64,000 bases of DNA, taken from Thermotoga sp. SG1 (GTDB lineage Bacteria; Thermotogota; Thermotogae; Thermotogales; Thermotogaceae). The notes beneath the pieces were generated by a model. That model saw nothing but the letters and a program-made list of their open reading frames with translations, had not been told where the DNA came from and did no database searches. Within the stretch, counting starts at the first letter, position 1; the number at the start of each line of letters is the position of its first letter. Made by a program: the position numbers and the translations under genes. This document shows positions 1 to 8,331 of the stretch, one piece after another. The DNA is taken from NCBI RefSeq assembly GCF_002865985.1, contig NZ_LNDD01000002.1:62001-126000 (forward strand). The letters are read 5' to 3'.

Positions 1-1
1 C

Positions 2-700
2 GGCTACAGAACACTGTACGCTCATTTGAGCAGGTTTGCAAAGAAACTCGAAGTGATCGTTGATTCTCTGAAAGAAGAATTTGGAGATGTGAGGATCGTT
101 GTGGAGTTTCCAGAAAGAGAGATCTGGTTTGAAAAGGGAGAAGTTCTAGGATACTCCGGTACTACCGGGGAAGCGCCCATACCGCACGCCCACTTTGAGA
201 TAAGAGATAAAAAAGAAGAAATCTCTTACGATCCATCGAATTTTCTGAACCTTCAAAAGCCCGTGGACGAAGATATCTTCCTGGAAAAGTTGAAAATAGG
301 AGACAACGTTTATGACTTCATTGAAAACAGAACCTACCCTTTCACTGGAAACTTCCCGGTTCTTTCCATAAAGGCCTATTCAAGAGGATTCAACAACACT
401 CTGGGGCTCAAAAAGATCTCACTTCTGATGGAAGGAGAAGAGATCTATCAGATCTCCTTTGAACAGATCCCATGGTCTGAGTTTACAAATGTCTGGGGAG
501 TGTACGACAGAAAGTCCGTATCGGCGGCGTACAGATTTGAACTCTGGTACAAACTCTTTCCAGAGACGTTCTCCTCCCTTGTGAAGGTCAATAAATTTCC
601 AGAAATCGGAAAATTCCCAGACTTTGCCAAGTACACCATCGTGCTGGAGGATACATGGGGTATGAAAAAGGAGTTTTCCTTCTATCTGCAAAGGAGGTGA
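2..700 (+). CDS. M23-type peptidase, C-terminal fragment (5' end outside window)
   Basis: The frame is open at the left edge; reading from base 2 gives GYRTLYAHLSRF, so any internal start is only apparent. The LYAHLS stretch, a glycine-rich turn (LGYSGTTGEA) and PHAHFEIRD (His 62 and 64 of the visible part) are the second half of a LytM/M23 zinc metallopeptidase domain. That family cuts peptidoglycan cross-bridges outside the cytoplasmic membrane. The first zinc motif (HxxxD) would lie upstream. About 160 residues after the domain match nothing I recognise. The terminal AGGAGGTGA holds both the stop codon and the ribosome site of the next gene. An inactive relative is possible because only one metal motif is visible. 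Confidence 0.8.
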   Translation, partial: GYRTLYAHLSRFAKKLEVIVDSLKEEFGDVRIVVEFPEREIWFEKGEVLGYSGTTGEAPIPHAHFEIRDKKEEISYDPSNFLNLQKPVDEDIFLEKLKIGDNVYDFIENRTYPFTGNFPVLSIKAYSRGFNNTLGLKKISLLMEGEEIYQISFEQIPWSEFTNVWGVYDRKSVSAAYRFELWYKLFPETFSSLVKVNKFPEIGKFPDFAKYTIVLEDTWGMKKEFSFYLQRR

Positions 701-704
701 AGAG

Positions 705-1031
705 GTGCTCTTTTTATTCTTCGGGAAAAGGAAAAAGAACCTGGACAGGGATCCTTTCTACAGAGAAAAAGGGGCCCTGGTTGTTTACATAAAGTGTGAA
801 CGGTGTGGAGAGATGTTCAGAAGTCATCTGAGGAGAGGATACGACTTCATTGTGGACTATGACAATCCAGGCGTTCCCTACAGGATAGATAAGCTCTACG
901 TGGGCTCCAAATGCCCCAACAAGATCCATCTTGTTGCCACGTTCACATCTTCTTACAAGCCGGTGTCGGTCTCCATCGAGGGTGGCAGTTTCATCACCAA
1001 AGAAGAGTACGAAGACGCTCAAAAACAATAA
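705..1031 (+). CDS. Small conserved hypothetical protein with Cys motif
   Basis: A 108-residue protein starting at GTG, 4 nt after the M23 stop and using AAGGAGGTGA as ribosome site, so probably co-translated with it. A basic N-terminus (FGKRKKN) is followed by KCERCGEMF and, about 45 residues later, a single KCPNK cysteine. That could be a degenerate zinc ribbon, but only three cysteines are visible. No signal peptide or membrane segment. Function not recognised. Confidence 0.7.
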   Translation: MLFLFFGKRKKNLDRDPFYREKGALVVYIKCERCGEMFRSHLRRGYDFIVDYDNPGVPYRIDKLYVGSKCPNKIHLVATFTSSYKPVSVSIEGGSFITKEEYEDAQKQ

Positions 1032-1104
1032 CGTAACCTTCTTTTAAGAGAAGATATGATAAACTATCAAGGCTGTCATACGACCAGCGAAAGGAGGATG
1101 GGAG

Positions 1105-2292
1105 ATGAGAAGACTTTTCACCAGTGAAAGTGTCACAGAAGGTCACCCTGACAAGGTTGCAGATCAGATCTCGGATGCTATACTGGACGCTATGCTCGAG
1201 CAGGATCCAAGGAGCAGAGTCGCAGTTGAAACACTCGTAACCACAGGGCTGGTCATTGTAGCAGGAGAGGTTACAACGAGGGCGTACGTGGAGATACCAG
1301 ATATCGTGAGAAAAACGATCCTTGAGATAGGATACACGAGGGCAAAATATGGTTTCGACGGAGAAACGTGTGGAGTGCTCACAAGCATACACAGCCAGTC
1401 TCCAGACATAGCACTCGGTGTGGACAAAGCTCTTGAGGTAAAGAGCGGAGAAGAGGTAGCGGACGAACTGGAGGCACTTGGTGCGGGAGACCAGGGAATC
1501 ATGTTCGGTTACGCTACAAACGAGACACCCGAGTACATGCCACTTCCAATCACGCTAGCTCATCGTTTGGCCATGAGACTTGCTGAGGTCAGGAAGAAGG
1601 GTATTCTTCCATTCCTCAGGCCAGACGGGAAAACACAGGTGACGATAGAGTACGAGGACGACAAACCGGTGCGTGTCGACACCGTCCTCATATCCACACA
1701 GCACGATCCCGACATCTCCCAGGCGGATCTGAGAGAGGCGATCATCGAACACGTTATAAATCCTGTCATACCGGAAGAATACAGAGATGACAAAATGAAA
1801 ATTCTTGTCAATCCAACTGGAAGGTTCGTTCTTGGTGGCCCAATGGCTGACACGGGTCTCACCGGCAGAAAGATAATAGTTGACACCTATGGAGGATGGG
1901 TACCACACGGAGGAGGAGCCTTCAGCGGTAAGGATCCAACGAAAGTTGACAGATCGGCTCACTATATGGCAAGATATGTAGCGAAGAACGTGGTTGCTGC
2001 AGGTCTTGCAGATAAGTTCCTCATACAGCTCTCTTATGCCATAGGTGTCGCAAAACCCGTTTCCATATTGATCGACACGTTTGGAACAGCAAAAGTTGAC
2101 GAAGAAAAGCTCCTCAAAGTGATCACAGAGCTCTTCGATTTCAGACCGGGGGCTATAATAAAGAAACTCAATCTTCTTAGACCCATTTACAGAAAAACAG
2201 CCGCCTACGGTCATTTCGGCAGAAACGAGGAGGAGTTCACCTGGGAAAAGCTTGATATGGTCGATGAACTGAAAAGAGCCTTCAACATGTGA
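1105..2292 (+). CDS. metK: S-adenosylmethionine synthetase
   Basis: Methionine adenosyltransferase makes S-adenosylmethionine from ATP and methionine in the cytoplasm. The 395-residue length is normal. Diagnostic motifs are GHPDK (His14), [12 protein letters not shown] (126-137) and the P-loop-like GGGAFSGKD (269-277). The ATG follows AAAGGAGG. The 73-nt leader is too short for a SAM riboswitch and I see none. rpsT follows after 15 nt, so the two probably share a transcript. Confidence 0.97.
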   Translation: MRRLFTSESVTEGHPDKVADQISDAILDAMLEQDPRSRVAVETLVTTGLVIVAGEVTTRAYVEIPDIVRKTILEIGYTRAKYGFDGETCGVLTSIHSQSPDIALGVDKALEVKSGEEVADELEALGAGDQGIMFGYATNETPEYMPLPITLAHRLAMRLAEVRKKGILPFLRPDGKTQVTIEYEDDKPVRVDTVLISTQHDPDISQADLREAIIEHVINPVIPEEYRDDKMKILVNPTGRFVLGGPMADTGLTGRKIIVDTYGGWVPHGGGAFSGKDPTKVDRSAHYMARYVAKNVVAAGLADKFLIQLSYAIGVAKPVSILIDTFGTAKVDEEKLLKVITELFDFRPGAIIKKLNLLRPIYRKTAAYGHFGRNEEEFTWEKLDMVDELKRAFNM

Positions 2293-2307
2293 GGGAGGGA
2301 TTGAGTA

Positions 2308-2607
2308 GTGCCTAACACGAAATCTGCTAAGAAGAGAGTCAGGGTTTCTGAAAAAAGAAGACAGAGGAACAAAGCTTATAAGACCTTTTTCAAAAACAGA
2401 ATAAAGGAAGTCATCAAAGCTATTGAAAACGGAGAGCCAAAGGAAGTGGTTCTAGAGCTCGCCAAGAAGGCACAGGCTGCCATCGATAAAGCAGTATCAA
2501 AGGGAGTTATTCACAAAAACCAGGGAGCGAGGAGAAAGGAAAGACTCTTCAAAAAAGTGAACGAGTATCTGAAGAGCCTGGAAAAAGCCGAAGCGGTTCA
2601 GGAGTGA
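2308..2607 (+). CDS. rpsT: 30S ribosomal protein S20
   Basis: A 99-residue, very basic protein with the S20 pattern: N-terminal [11 protein letters not shown], then helical Lys/Arg repeats ending in [16 protein letters not shown]20 binds 16S rRNA in the small subunit. The start is GTG behind GAGGGAGGG. A hairpin terminator follows. Confidence 0.96.
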   Translation: MPNTKSAKKRVRVSEKRRQRNKAYKTFFKNRIKEVIKAIENGEPKEVVLELAKKAQAAIDKAVSKGVIHKNQGARRKERLFKKVNEYLKSLEKAEAVQE

Positions 2608-2631
2608 CTTTGTCCTCTGCTTTGAAATCCA

Positions 2632-2660
2632 GCCCCCTCAGTGGGGCGTTTCTGGTTTTA
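2632..2660 (+). terminator. Rho-independent terminator after rpsT
   Basis: GCCCC and GGGGC arms with a 6-nt loop are followed by a T-rich stretch (GTTTCTGGTTTT). It separates metK-rpsT from the membrane protein gene. Confidence 0.65.
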
Positions 2661-2679
2661 ATATTGAGGAGGGATACCT

Positions 2680-3342
2680 ATGGAAAGGGTGATAGGGGAT
2701 TTTTTGAAACTGGTTGTTGAGAACTGGTACTTTTCCCTTCCTGCAGCCCTCTTTCTGATGTTCGCCTCCAGGTACGTTGAACACGTTGCGTTTGCCGTGC
2801 TGGGATTTGTGATGGGAATCAACTTCGTGTTTCCTCTTCTATCAAAGATAGAGGTCTTGAACAATTATCTTTCCAATGAGAACGTACGAACGATCGTCAT
2901 GGTGGCTGTTGGTGTTTTGACAGCGGTTGTGATATACGTTCTGTACAAGTACCTGGTTTTTCTAGCAGCTTTCGTTGTTGTTTCTTTTCTTGCCTATTAT
3001 GTGATAAACTTCATGGTGAATTCTTTCAACATCCAGAATGTGCAGTATATGGACTGGATAGTGCTGGGCTTATCTGTTCTGATAGGCTTTCTTGCAGGAA
3101 TCACGGCCTATAGAAAGGAAAAGGACTTTGCAAGAATGCTTTCGGTGATAGTAGGTTCCGCTGTTTTGGCAGCTCTGGTCCTTCAATATCTGGCAGGGCT
3201 ATTCAACATGGAATTTCGCCCGGAAAGCTTTTTCGAGAACAAATCGATGGTGCTTTTCTATGTTTCACTTTTTCTTCTGTTTGTGTTCGTTGCCTCTTGG
3301 TACACGTTCAGGAAGAGACTGTCTTCAAAATCTGAATCGTAA
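2680..3342 (+). CDS. Polytopic membrane protein, DUF4203-like
   Basis: A 220-residue protein with about six or seven hydrophobic segments separated by short polar loops, ending in a basic tail (FRKRLSSKSES). The glycine-bearing helices (VLGFVMGINFVFPLL, LSVLIGFLAGITAY) resemble DUF4203/TMEM198-type membrane proteins. Substrate and function are unknown. The ATG follows GGAGGGATACC. Confidence 0.6.
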   Translation: MERVIGDFLKLVVENWYFSLPAALFLMFASRYVEHVAFAVLGFVMGINFVFPLLSKIEVLNNYLSNENVRTIVMVAVGVLTAVVIYVLYKYLVFLAAFVVVSFLAYYVINFMVNSFNIQNVQYMDWIVLGLSVLIGFLAGITAYRKEKDFARMLSVIVGSAVLAALVLQYLAGLFNMEFRPESFFENKSMVLFYVSLFLLFVFVASWYTFRKRLSSKSES

Positions 3343-3401
3343 TGTTAAAATAGTATAGAAATCACATGAAAGGAGGTGTGCCCCTCTCAGGGGGATTGAA
3401 A

Positions 3402-4121
3402 ATGGCGAAGAAGAAGATCCTTGTTGTCGATGACGATCCTGCAATTCTGGAACTGGTAGGATACAACCTGGCAAAGGAAGGTTATGACGTTCTGAAGGCG
3501 TACGATGGAGAAGAAGCGCTGAAGCTTGCCAACGAAGAAGACGTGGATATGTTCATAGTGGATATCATGCTTCCAGGAATGGATGGTTTCGAGCTGGTCA
3601 GAAAGATCAGATCCATGGAAAAATACAGAAACACCCCTGTCATCTTTCTGAGCGCAAAGGGTGAAGAGTTCGACAAGGTTCTTGGACTGGAACTTGGAGC
3701 CGATGATTACATAACGAAACCTTTCAGTGTGAGAGAACTCCTTGCGAGGGTGAAGGCTATATTCAGAAGACTGTCTGTTGCTGTGCAGAGCAAAGAAGAA
3801 AGACCAAAAAAGATCACAGCCAAAGACCTCGAGATCGATGTGGAGAAATACGAAGTGAAGGTAAGAGGAAAGAAAGTGAACCTCACGCCTTTGGAATTCG
3901 AGCTTTTGAGATTTCTGGCGGAAAACGAGGGAAAGGTTTTCAGCAGGGATGTACTTCTTGACAAACTGTGGGGATACGACTATTACGGTGACACAAGAAC
4001 GGTTGATGTGCACATCAGAAGGTTGAGAACGAAAATAGAGGAAGATCCATCGAATCCGAAGTACATCATCACCGTTCGTGGAAAAGGTTACAAGTTCAGA
4101 GATCCAGGAAAGGAAGAGTGA
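3402..4121 (+). CDS. drrA: OmpR/PhoB-family response regulator (DrrA-like)
   Basis: Receiver domain (1-120) with acidic pocket DDD at 10-12, phosphoacceptor Asp54, Ser84 and Lys106, then an OmpR-type winged helix (about 135-239) ending RGKGYKFRDP. The 239-residue length from ATG 3402 equals remembered T. maritima DrrA, the first-described Thermotoga response regulator. An upstream in-frame ATG at 3366 is less likely because it lies before the AGGAGG. It sits directly before its kinase gene with a 3-nt gap and is probably activated by it. The input signal is unknown; the PhoB resemblance is only at family level. Confidence 0.93.
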   Translation: MAKKKILVVDDDPAILELVGYNLAKEGYDVLKAYDGEEALKLANEEDVDMFIVDIMLPGMDGFELVRKIRSMEKYRNTPVIFLSAKGEEFDKVLGLELGADDYITKPFSVRELLARVKAIFRRLSVAVQSKEERPKKITAKDLEIDVEKYEVKVRGKKVNLTPLEFELLRFLAENEGKVFSRDVLLDKLWGYDYYGDTRTVDVHIRRLRTKIEEDPSNPKYIITVRGKGYKFRDPGKEE

Positions 4122-4124
4122 TCC

Positions 4125-5363
4125 ATGGAATTGTTTTTGATCGTAGCAGGAATCGTGCTGTTCGCCCTGCTTGTTTTCTTCTTCAGAAAGAGATTATCTG
4201 AGTATAGGATATTCATAAAAAAAGTGGCGGATATGCTGGGGGAAAGGGATGTTCCCCCACTTTATCTTTTCGAACGTTTGAAAAAGTACATCGACAATTT
4301 GAAGGATAGAATCGCCCGTGTGGAAGTTAGCCGGGACAATTTTCTCACCATACTCGACAGTCTCAGTGAACCCATATTCATCCTCGACAGAGAGGGCAAC
4401 ATCACATTTTTGAACGAAGCCGCTCGCAGACTCGTTCAGGATAGGATCAATCCTGAGGGAAGGCGCTACTACGAAATATTCGAGGATTACTACATAAACG
4501 AAATGGTCGAAGAAACCATAAAAAGCCTGGAACCGCAGGAAGGAACACTGGTTACATACATAGAAAACGACAAGAAGTACTTTCACGTGAAGGTGATTCC
4601 AGTTGACCTGAGGAGCGGTGACAAGATCTTTGTCATTCTCTTCCATGATGTGACAAAGGAAAGGAAGCTGGATGAAATGAGGCGCGAATTCATCGCAACG
4701 GTCTCACATGAACTCAGAACGCCTCTCACTTCCATCCATGGATACGCAGAAACGCTGCTGGAAGACGACCTCGAAAACAAAGAACTCGTCAGAAGGTTTC
4801 TCAAAATCATAGAGGAAGAATCAGCGCGCATGACACACCTCATAAACGATCTGCTGGACCTTGAAAAGATGGAAGAAAGCTCTTTTGAGTTTGAGATGAA
4901 AGAGCTCGATCTATGTGAAGTGGTGGATTACGTATACAGGATAGTTCAGCCCATTGCGGAGGAAAACGAAGTAAAGCTTGAGATCGATTGCGAGGATGTT
5001 ACTGTCAAAGGAAACAAAGAAAGACTCATCCAGATGCTCCTGAACCTTGTAGACAACGCTATCAAGTACACTTCTCTCAAAGAAAAAGGAGAAAAGAGAG
5101 TCTGGGTGAGAGCTTACGATACACCTGAATGGGCCGTTATAGAGGTGGAAGATACTGGTCCAGGTATCCCTAAAGAGGCGCAGAATAGAATCTTTGAGAA
5201 GTTCTTCAGGGTGGATAAAGCAAGATCGAGGAAGATGGGAGGTACCGGCCTTGGACTGACGATAGTGAAAACGATCGTCGACAGACACGGTGGAAAGATA
5301 GAAGTAGAAAGCGAAGTTGGACAGGGTACCCTCATGAGAGTGTATCTGCCCAAGGACAGGTGA
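4125..5363 (+). CDS. hpkA: Sensor histidine kinase (HpkA-like)
   Basis: A 412-residue kinase, the partner of the upstream regulator. One N-terminal membrane helix (3-20) has no periplasmic loop, so the signal is probably sensed in the membrane or cytoplasm. A PAS domain (about 73-176) precedes the H-box SHELRTPLTSIHGY with His195, the N-box NLVDNAIKYT (Asn311), the G1 box DTGPGIP (343-349) and GGTGLGL (372-378). All catalytic boxes are intact. Its end overlaps the phosphorylase region. Confidence 0.93.
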   Translation: MELFLIVAGIVLFALLVFFFRKRLSEYRIFIKKVADMLGERDVPPLYLFERLKKYIDNLKDRIARVEVSRDNFLTILDSLSEPIFILDREGNITFLNEAARRLVQDRINPEGRRYYEIFEDYYINEMVEETIKSLEPQEGTLVTYIENDKKYFHVKVIPVDLRSGDKIFVILFHDVTKERKLDEMRREFIATVSHELRTPLTSIHGYAETLLEDDLENKELVRRFLKIIEEESARMTHLINDLLDLEKMEESSFEFEMKELDLCEVVDYVYRIVQPIAEENEVKLEIDCEDVTVKGNKERLIQMLLNLVDNAIKYTSLKEKGEKRVWVRAYDTPEWAVIEVEDTGPGIPKEAQNRIFEKFFRVDKARSRKMGGTGLGLTIVKTIVDRHGGKIEVESEVGQGTLMRVYLPKDR

Positions 5364-5368
5364 TAAAC

Positions 5369-6673
5369 GTGAGGGCTTACGATGTTATTTTGAAGAAGAG
5401 AAACGGCGAAAAACTATCCAAAGAAGAAATAAAGTTCATGGTGGAAGGATTCGTGAAAGGAGAGATTCCAGATTATCAGATGGCAGCGTTTCTGATGGCG
5501 ATCTTTTTTCGCCACCTAGATGAAGAAGAGACCTACTATCTCACCGAAGTTATGATGAGATCTGGAGAGATCCTGGATCTTTCAGAAATACCTGGAAAGA
5601 AGGTCGACAAACACTCGACGGGAGGAGTTGGTGATAAGACCACCCTTGTCGTTGCTCCACTCGTTGCCTCCTGTGGAGTTCCCATCGCAAAGATGTCCGG
5701 GCGTGCTCTTGGGCACACTGGAGGAACGATCGACAAACTGGAGTCCATACCGGGGTTCAGGACGGAACTTTCTATAAATGAGTTCGTTGAAAACGTGAAA
5801 AAATACGGTATAGCGATTGTTGGGCAGACAGGAAATCTTGTTCCTGCGGACAAAAAAATATACGCTCTGCGTGATTCCACGGCGACCGTTGATGAACTCT
5901 CACTGATTGCATCGAGTATAATGAGCAAAAAACTTGCGGCCGGAAGCGATGCGTTCGTTCTGGATGTGAAGTTTGGAACGGGTGCCTTCATAAAAGACAT
6001 AGAAGAATCCAGAAAACTTGCCAGTTTGATGCTGGAAATAGCAAGGCGTCACGGTAGAAGAGCGGCCGCCGTCCTTTCGAACATGAACCAGCCACTGGGC
6101 CGTTTCATAGGAAACTCTTTGGAAGTGGTAGAGGCTATAGAAACCCTCAGAGGAAATGGCCCAGAAGATCTAGAGGAGCTTTCAATCACCCTTGGAGCTT
6201 TGATGCTCGAGCTTGCGGGAGTTTCTGAATTTGAAGATGGGAAGAAGATTTTGAAGAAAAAGATCGAAACGGGAGAAGCCCTCGAGAAGTTTCGCGTACT
6301 CGTAAAAGCACAGGGCGGAGACGAGAGAGTGGTTGACGATCCATGGAAGTTTTTGCCTGTTTCGAGGAGAGTAGAAGAGTTCAAGGCCGAAAAAGAAGGA
6401 TACGTATCCTTCATAGACACCGAAAAAGTAGGAACGGCCTCCATGCTCTTGGGTGCCGGAAGAAAGAAAAAAGAGGATAGAATAGATCACAGTGTGGGAA
6501 TAGTCGTTGAGAAAAAACTGGGAGACTTCGTGGAAAAGGGAGAAACTATCGCAAAACTTTATGTTTCAAAAAAGAGCGACCTACAAGGTGCTATGAAACT
6601 TCTGAAAGAAGCCTATGTGATATCTGATACCCCACCGGAGCCCTTCAGAGTGGTAGAAGAGGTGATCAAATGA
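5369..6673 (+). CDS. pdp: Pyrimidine-nucleoside phosphorylase
   Basis: Splits uridine, thymidine or deoxyuridine with phosphate to free base plus (deoxy)ribose-1-phosphate, for salvage. The family signature covers KVDKHSTGGVGDK (78-90) and KMSGRALGHTGGTIDKLE (108-125). The 434-residue length from GTG 5369 matches Pdp/DeoA proteins and gives MRAYDVILKKRNG, like the Bacillus Pdp start. GTG 5360 is an alternative. The start lies just behind the hpkA stop and uses AGGTGA. Pdp and thymidine phosphorylase cannot be separated by eye. Confidence 0.92.
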   Translation: MRAYDVILKKRNGEKLSKEEIKFMVEGFVKGEIPDYQMAAFLMAIFFRHLDEEETYYLTEVMMRSGEILDLSEIPGKKVDKHSTGGVGDKTTLVVAPLVASCGVPIAKMSGRALGHTGGTIDKLESIPGFRTELSINEFVENVKKYGIAIVGQTGNLVPADKKIYALRDSTATVDELSLIASSIMSKKLAAGSDAFVLDVKFGTGAFIKDIEESRKLASLMLEIARRHGRRAAAVLSNMNQPLGRFIGNSLEVVEAIETLRGNGPEDLEELSITLGALMLELAGVSEFEDGKKILKKKIETGEALEKFRVLVKAQGGDERVVDDPWKFLPVSRRVEEFKAEKEGYVSFIDTEKVGTASMLLGAGRKKKEDRIDHSVGIVVEKKLGDFVEKGETIAKLYVSKKSDLQGAMKLLKEAYVISDTPPEPFRVVEEVIK

Positions 6674-8331
6674 AACAATTGATGTTCATTTTTCTTCTTC
6701 TTGCCTGTCTTTCCTTTGCCTCCTATGTGATCAGCGGAAAAGAGGCGTTTCCCATAAGAAGCGTCTTCAGGGATGGTGTCTACTACGTTTATGTGGAAGA
6801 TCTTTCGCCGGTTGGTGTTGGTTACATACACGCAAATGGTTATCACTACGTTGTCTACGATGATCACGTGCTTTTTGTGAAAGAAAAAGAGATGGTACTG
6901 GATTTTGTGAAGAAACTTTCTCCGCCCCTTTTTCTAGAAGGAAAACTCTTTCTTCCGATCGATGCAGTAAAGGAGCTTATGGAAGACTTTCAAATTCATA
7001 CAAAAGGAGAAAATGTTCTCATCTACAACTCCCTGCCTATTCTTCTTTCCGCCACAAAAGAAAAAGACAGGATAATCATCTCTTACACGGGTGTTCTCGT
7101 ACTGGACATGGTGGAAGTCGAAAAGAGCATGGGCAGGGTTGTCTTGAAGATCTCTCCTGTGGTGGAAAACATCCCCATGGTCTCAGAGGGAATAGAGGTG
7201 AAGCCGGGGAAAAATGAGATCACCCTCACTGCCAGTGTGGGAAACTTCTATCCCGATGTGAAGTTGACTTTTGAGAAGAACCGCCTCGTTTGTCAACTGG
7301 CTCTGATCGAAGGGTTTTTCGGGAAGCTTGAGATAGCCGATGGTGTTGTGTTCGAACGTAAGATAGAGGAATTCGGAAAGGGAGAAAAAACGGTTGTGAA
7401 CTACTTGATCATGGATCCAGAAAAGGTCGAGGTGAAACCCGTCATAGCCGAAAAGGGCTTTGGTTCGCTTGAAAAACTGGACGATATGGTGAAGAGGGTC
7501 GGTGGTGTGGCTGGTATAAACGGAAACTATTTTGATCCTGTGACGAAGTTTCCCATTGGCCTTGTCGTGATAGATGGGAAGCCTTATTCTACGATGTTTT
7601 CCGGAAGACCCATTTTTGCGATTACAGAAGAAGGAGACGTGTTCATAGGAAGGGTACTTGTGGATGTCACCCTGACGGTGAACGATGTACTCTTTCTCGT
7701 CAAGGGAATCAACACGCTCGGAGAGGGAGAAGTTCTGGTTTACACGAAGGAGTTCTCAGGTACTATTCCAAAAAAAGATGACAAGTTGTATTTCGTCGTG
7801 GAAGAAAACACGGTGAAATATCTTGGATACAAGGAAAAAGCAGAAGGTTCAGAGAGTGTGATAGCCGTCTCGAAGAAATACGAAACTTACCTTTCCAACC
7901 TGAAGATAGGAGACAGGGCTTATCTTTCGATTCAGCCGAATCTGCCGATTCGAATAAGACAGGCAGTGGAGGGAGGCCCTCTTCTGATACAAAATGGTGC
8001 TCCGATTCCCGATGCCCAGGAAGAAAAGGCAAGATACGGTGGTGGTATCGCCTATGCGAAGGCACCGAGGACGGTTGTTGCTACAAAAAATGGAAAGCTT
8101 TGGTTTATCGTCTTCGAAGGTTATAATCATATAACGAGAGGGTTGAACTACGATGAACTCGTTGATTTTCTTCTTTCCAGAGGGTTCGAAGATGCCATGT
8201 GTGTCGATGGGGGAAGTTCTTCAGTAATGGCGGTGGACGGAAACCTCTTTGGAAAGGCAGAAAATAGCACGGCAGCCATACCTGTGGGGATCGTTGTTTG
8301 GGAGAAAAAAAGCACGGAGGTGGGTGAGTGA
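6670..8331 (+). CDS. Exported phosphodiester-glycosidase (NAGPA-domain) protein
   Basis: A 553-residue protein overlapping the phosphorylase stop by ATGA. It has a signal peptide (LMFIFLLLACLSFASYV), an N-terminal region resembling copper-amine-oxidase-N/stalk modules (about 20-115), and a C-terminal domain with GINGNYFDP (about 281-289) and VDGGSSSVMAVDG (512-524). These two motifs mark the NAGPA/DUF2233 family, whose animal member uncovers mannose-6-phosphate diesters. Bacterial members are thought to act on envelope glycans. The real substrate is unknown. The gene overlaps the EF-G paralogue start. Confidence 0.8.
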   Translation: MKQLMFIFLLLACLSFASYVISGKEAFPIRSVFRDGVYYVYVEDLSPVGVGYIHANGYHYVVYDDHVLFVKEKEMVLDFVKKLSPPLFLEGKLFLPIDAVKELMEDFQIHTKGENVLIYNSLPILLSATKEKDRIIISYTGVLVLDMVEVEKSMGRVVLKISPVVENIPMVSEGIEVKPGKNEITLTASVGNFYPDVKLTFEKNRLVCQLALIEGFFGKLEIADGVVFERKIEEFGKGEKTVVNYLIMDPEKVEVKPVIAEKGFGSLEKLDDMVKRVGGVAGINGNYFDPVTKFPIGLVVIDGKPYSTMFSGRPIFAITEEGDVFIGRVLVDVTLTVNDVLFLVKGINTLGEGEVLVYTKEFSGTIPKKDDKLYFVVEENTVKYLGYKEKAEGSESVIAVSKKYETYLSNLKIGDRAYLSIQPNLPIRIRQAVEGGPLLIQNGAPIPDAQEEKARYGGGIAYAKAPRTVVATKNGKLWFIVFEGYNHITRGLNYDELVDFLLSRGFEDAMCVDGGSSSVMAVDGNLFGKAENSTAAIPVGIVVWEKKSTEVGE

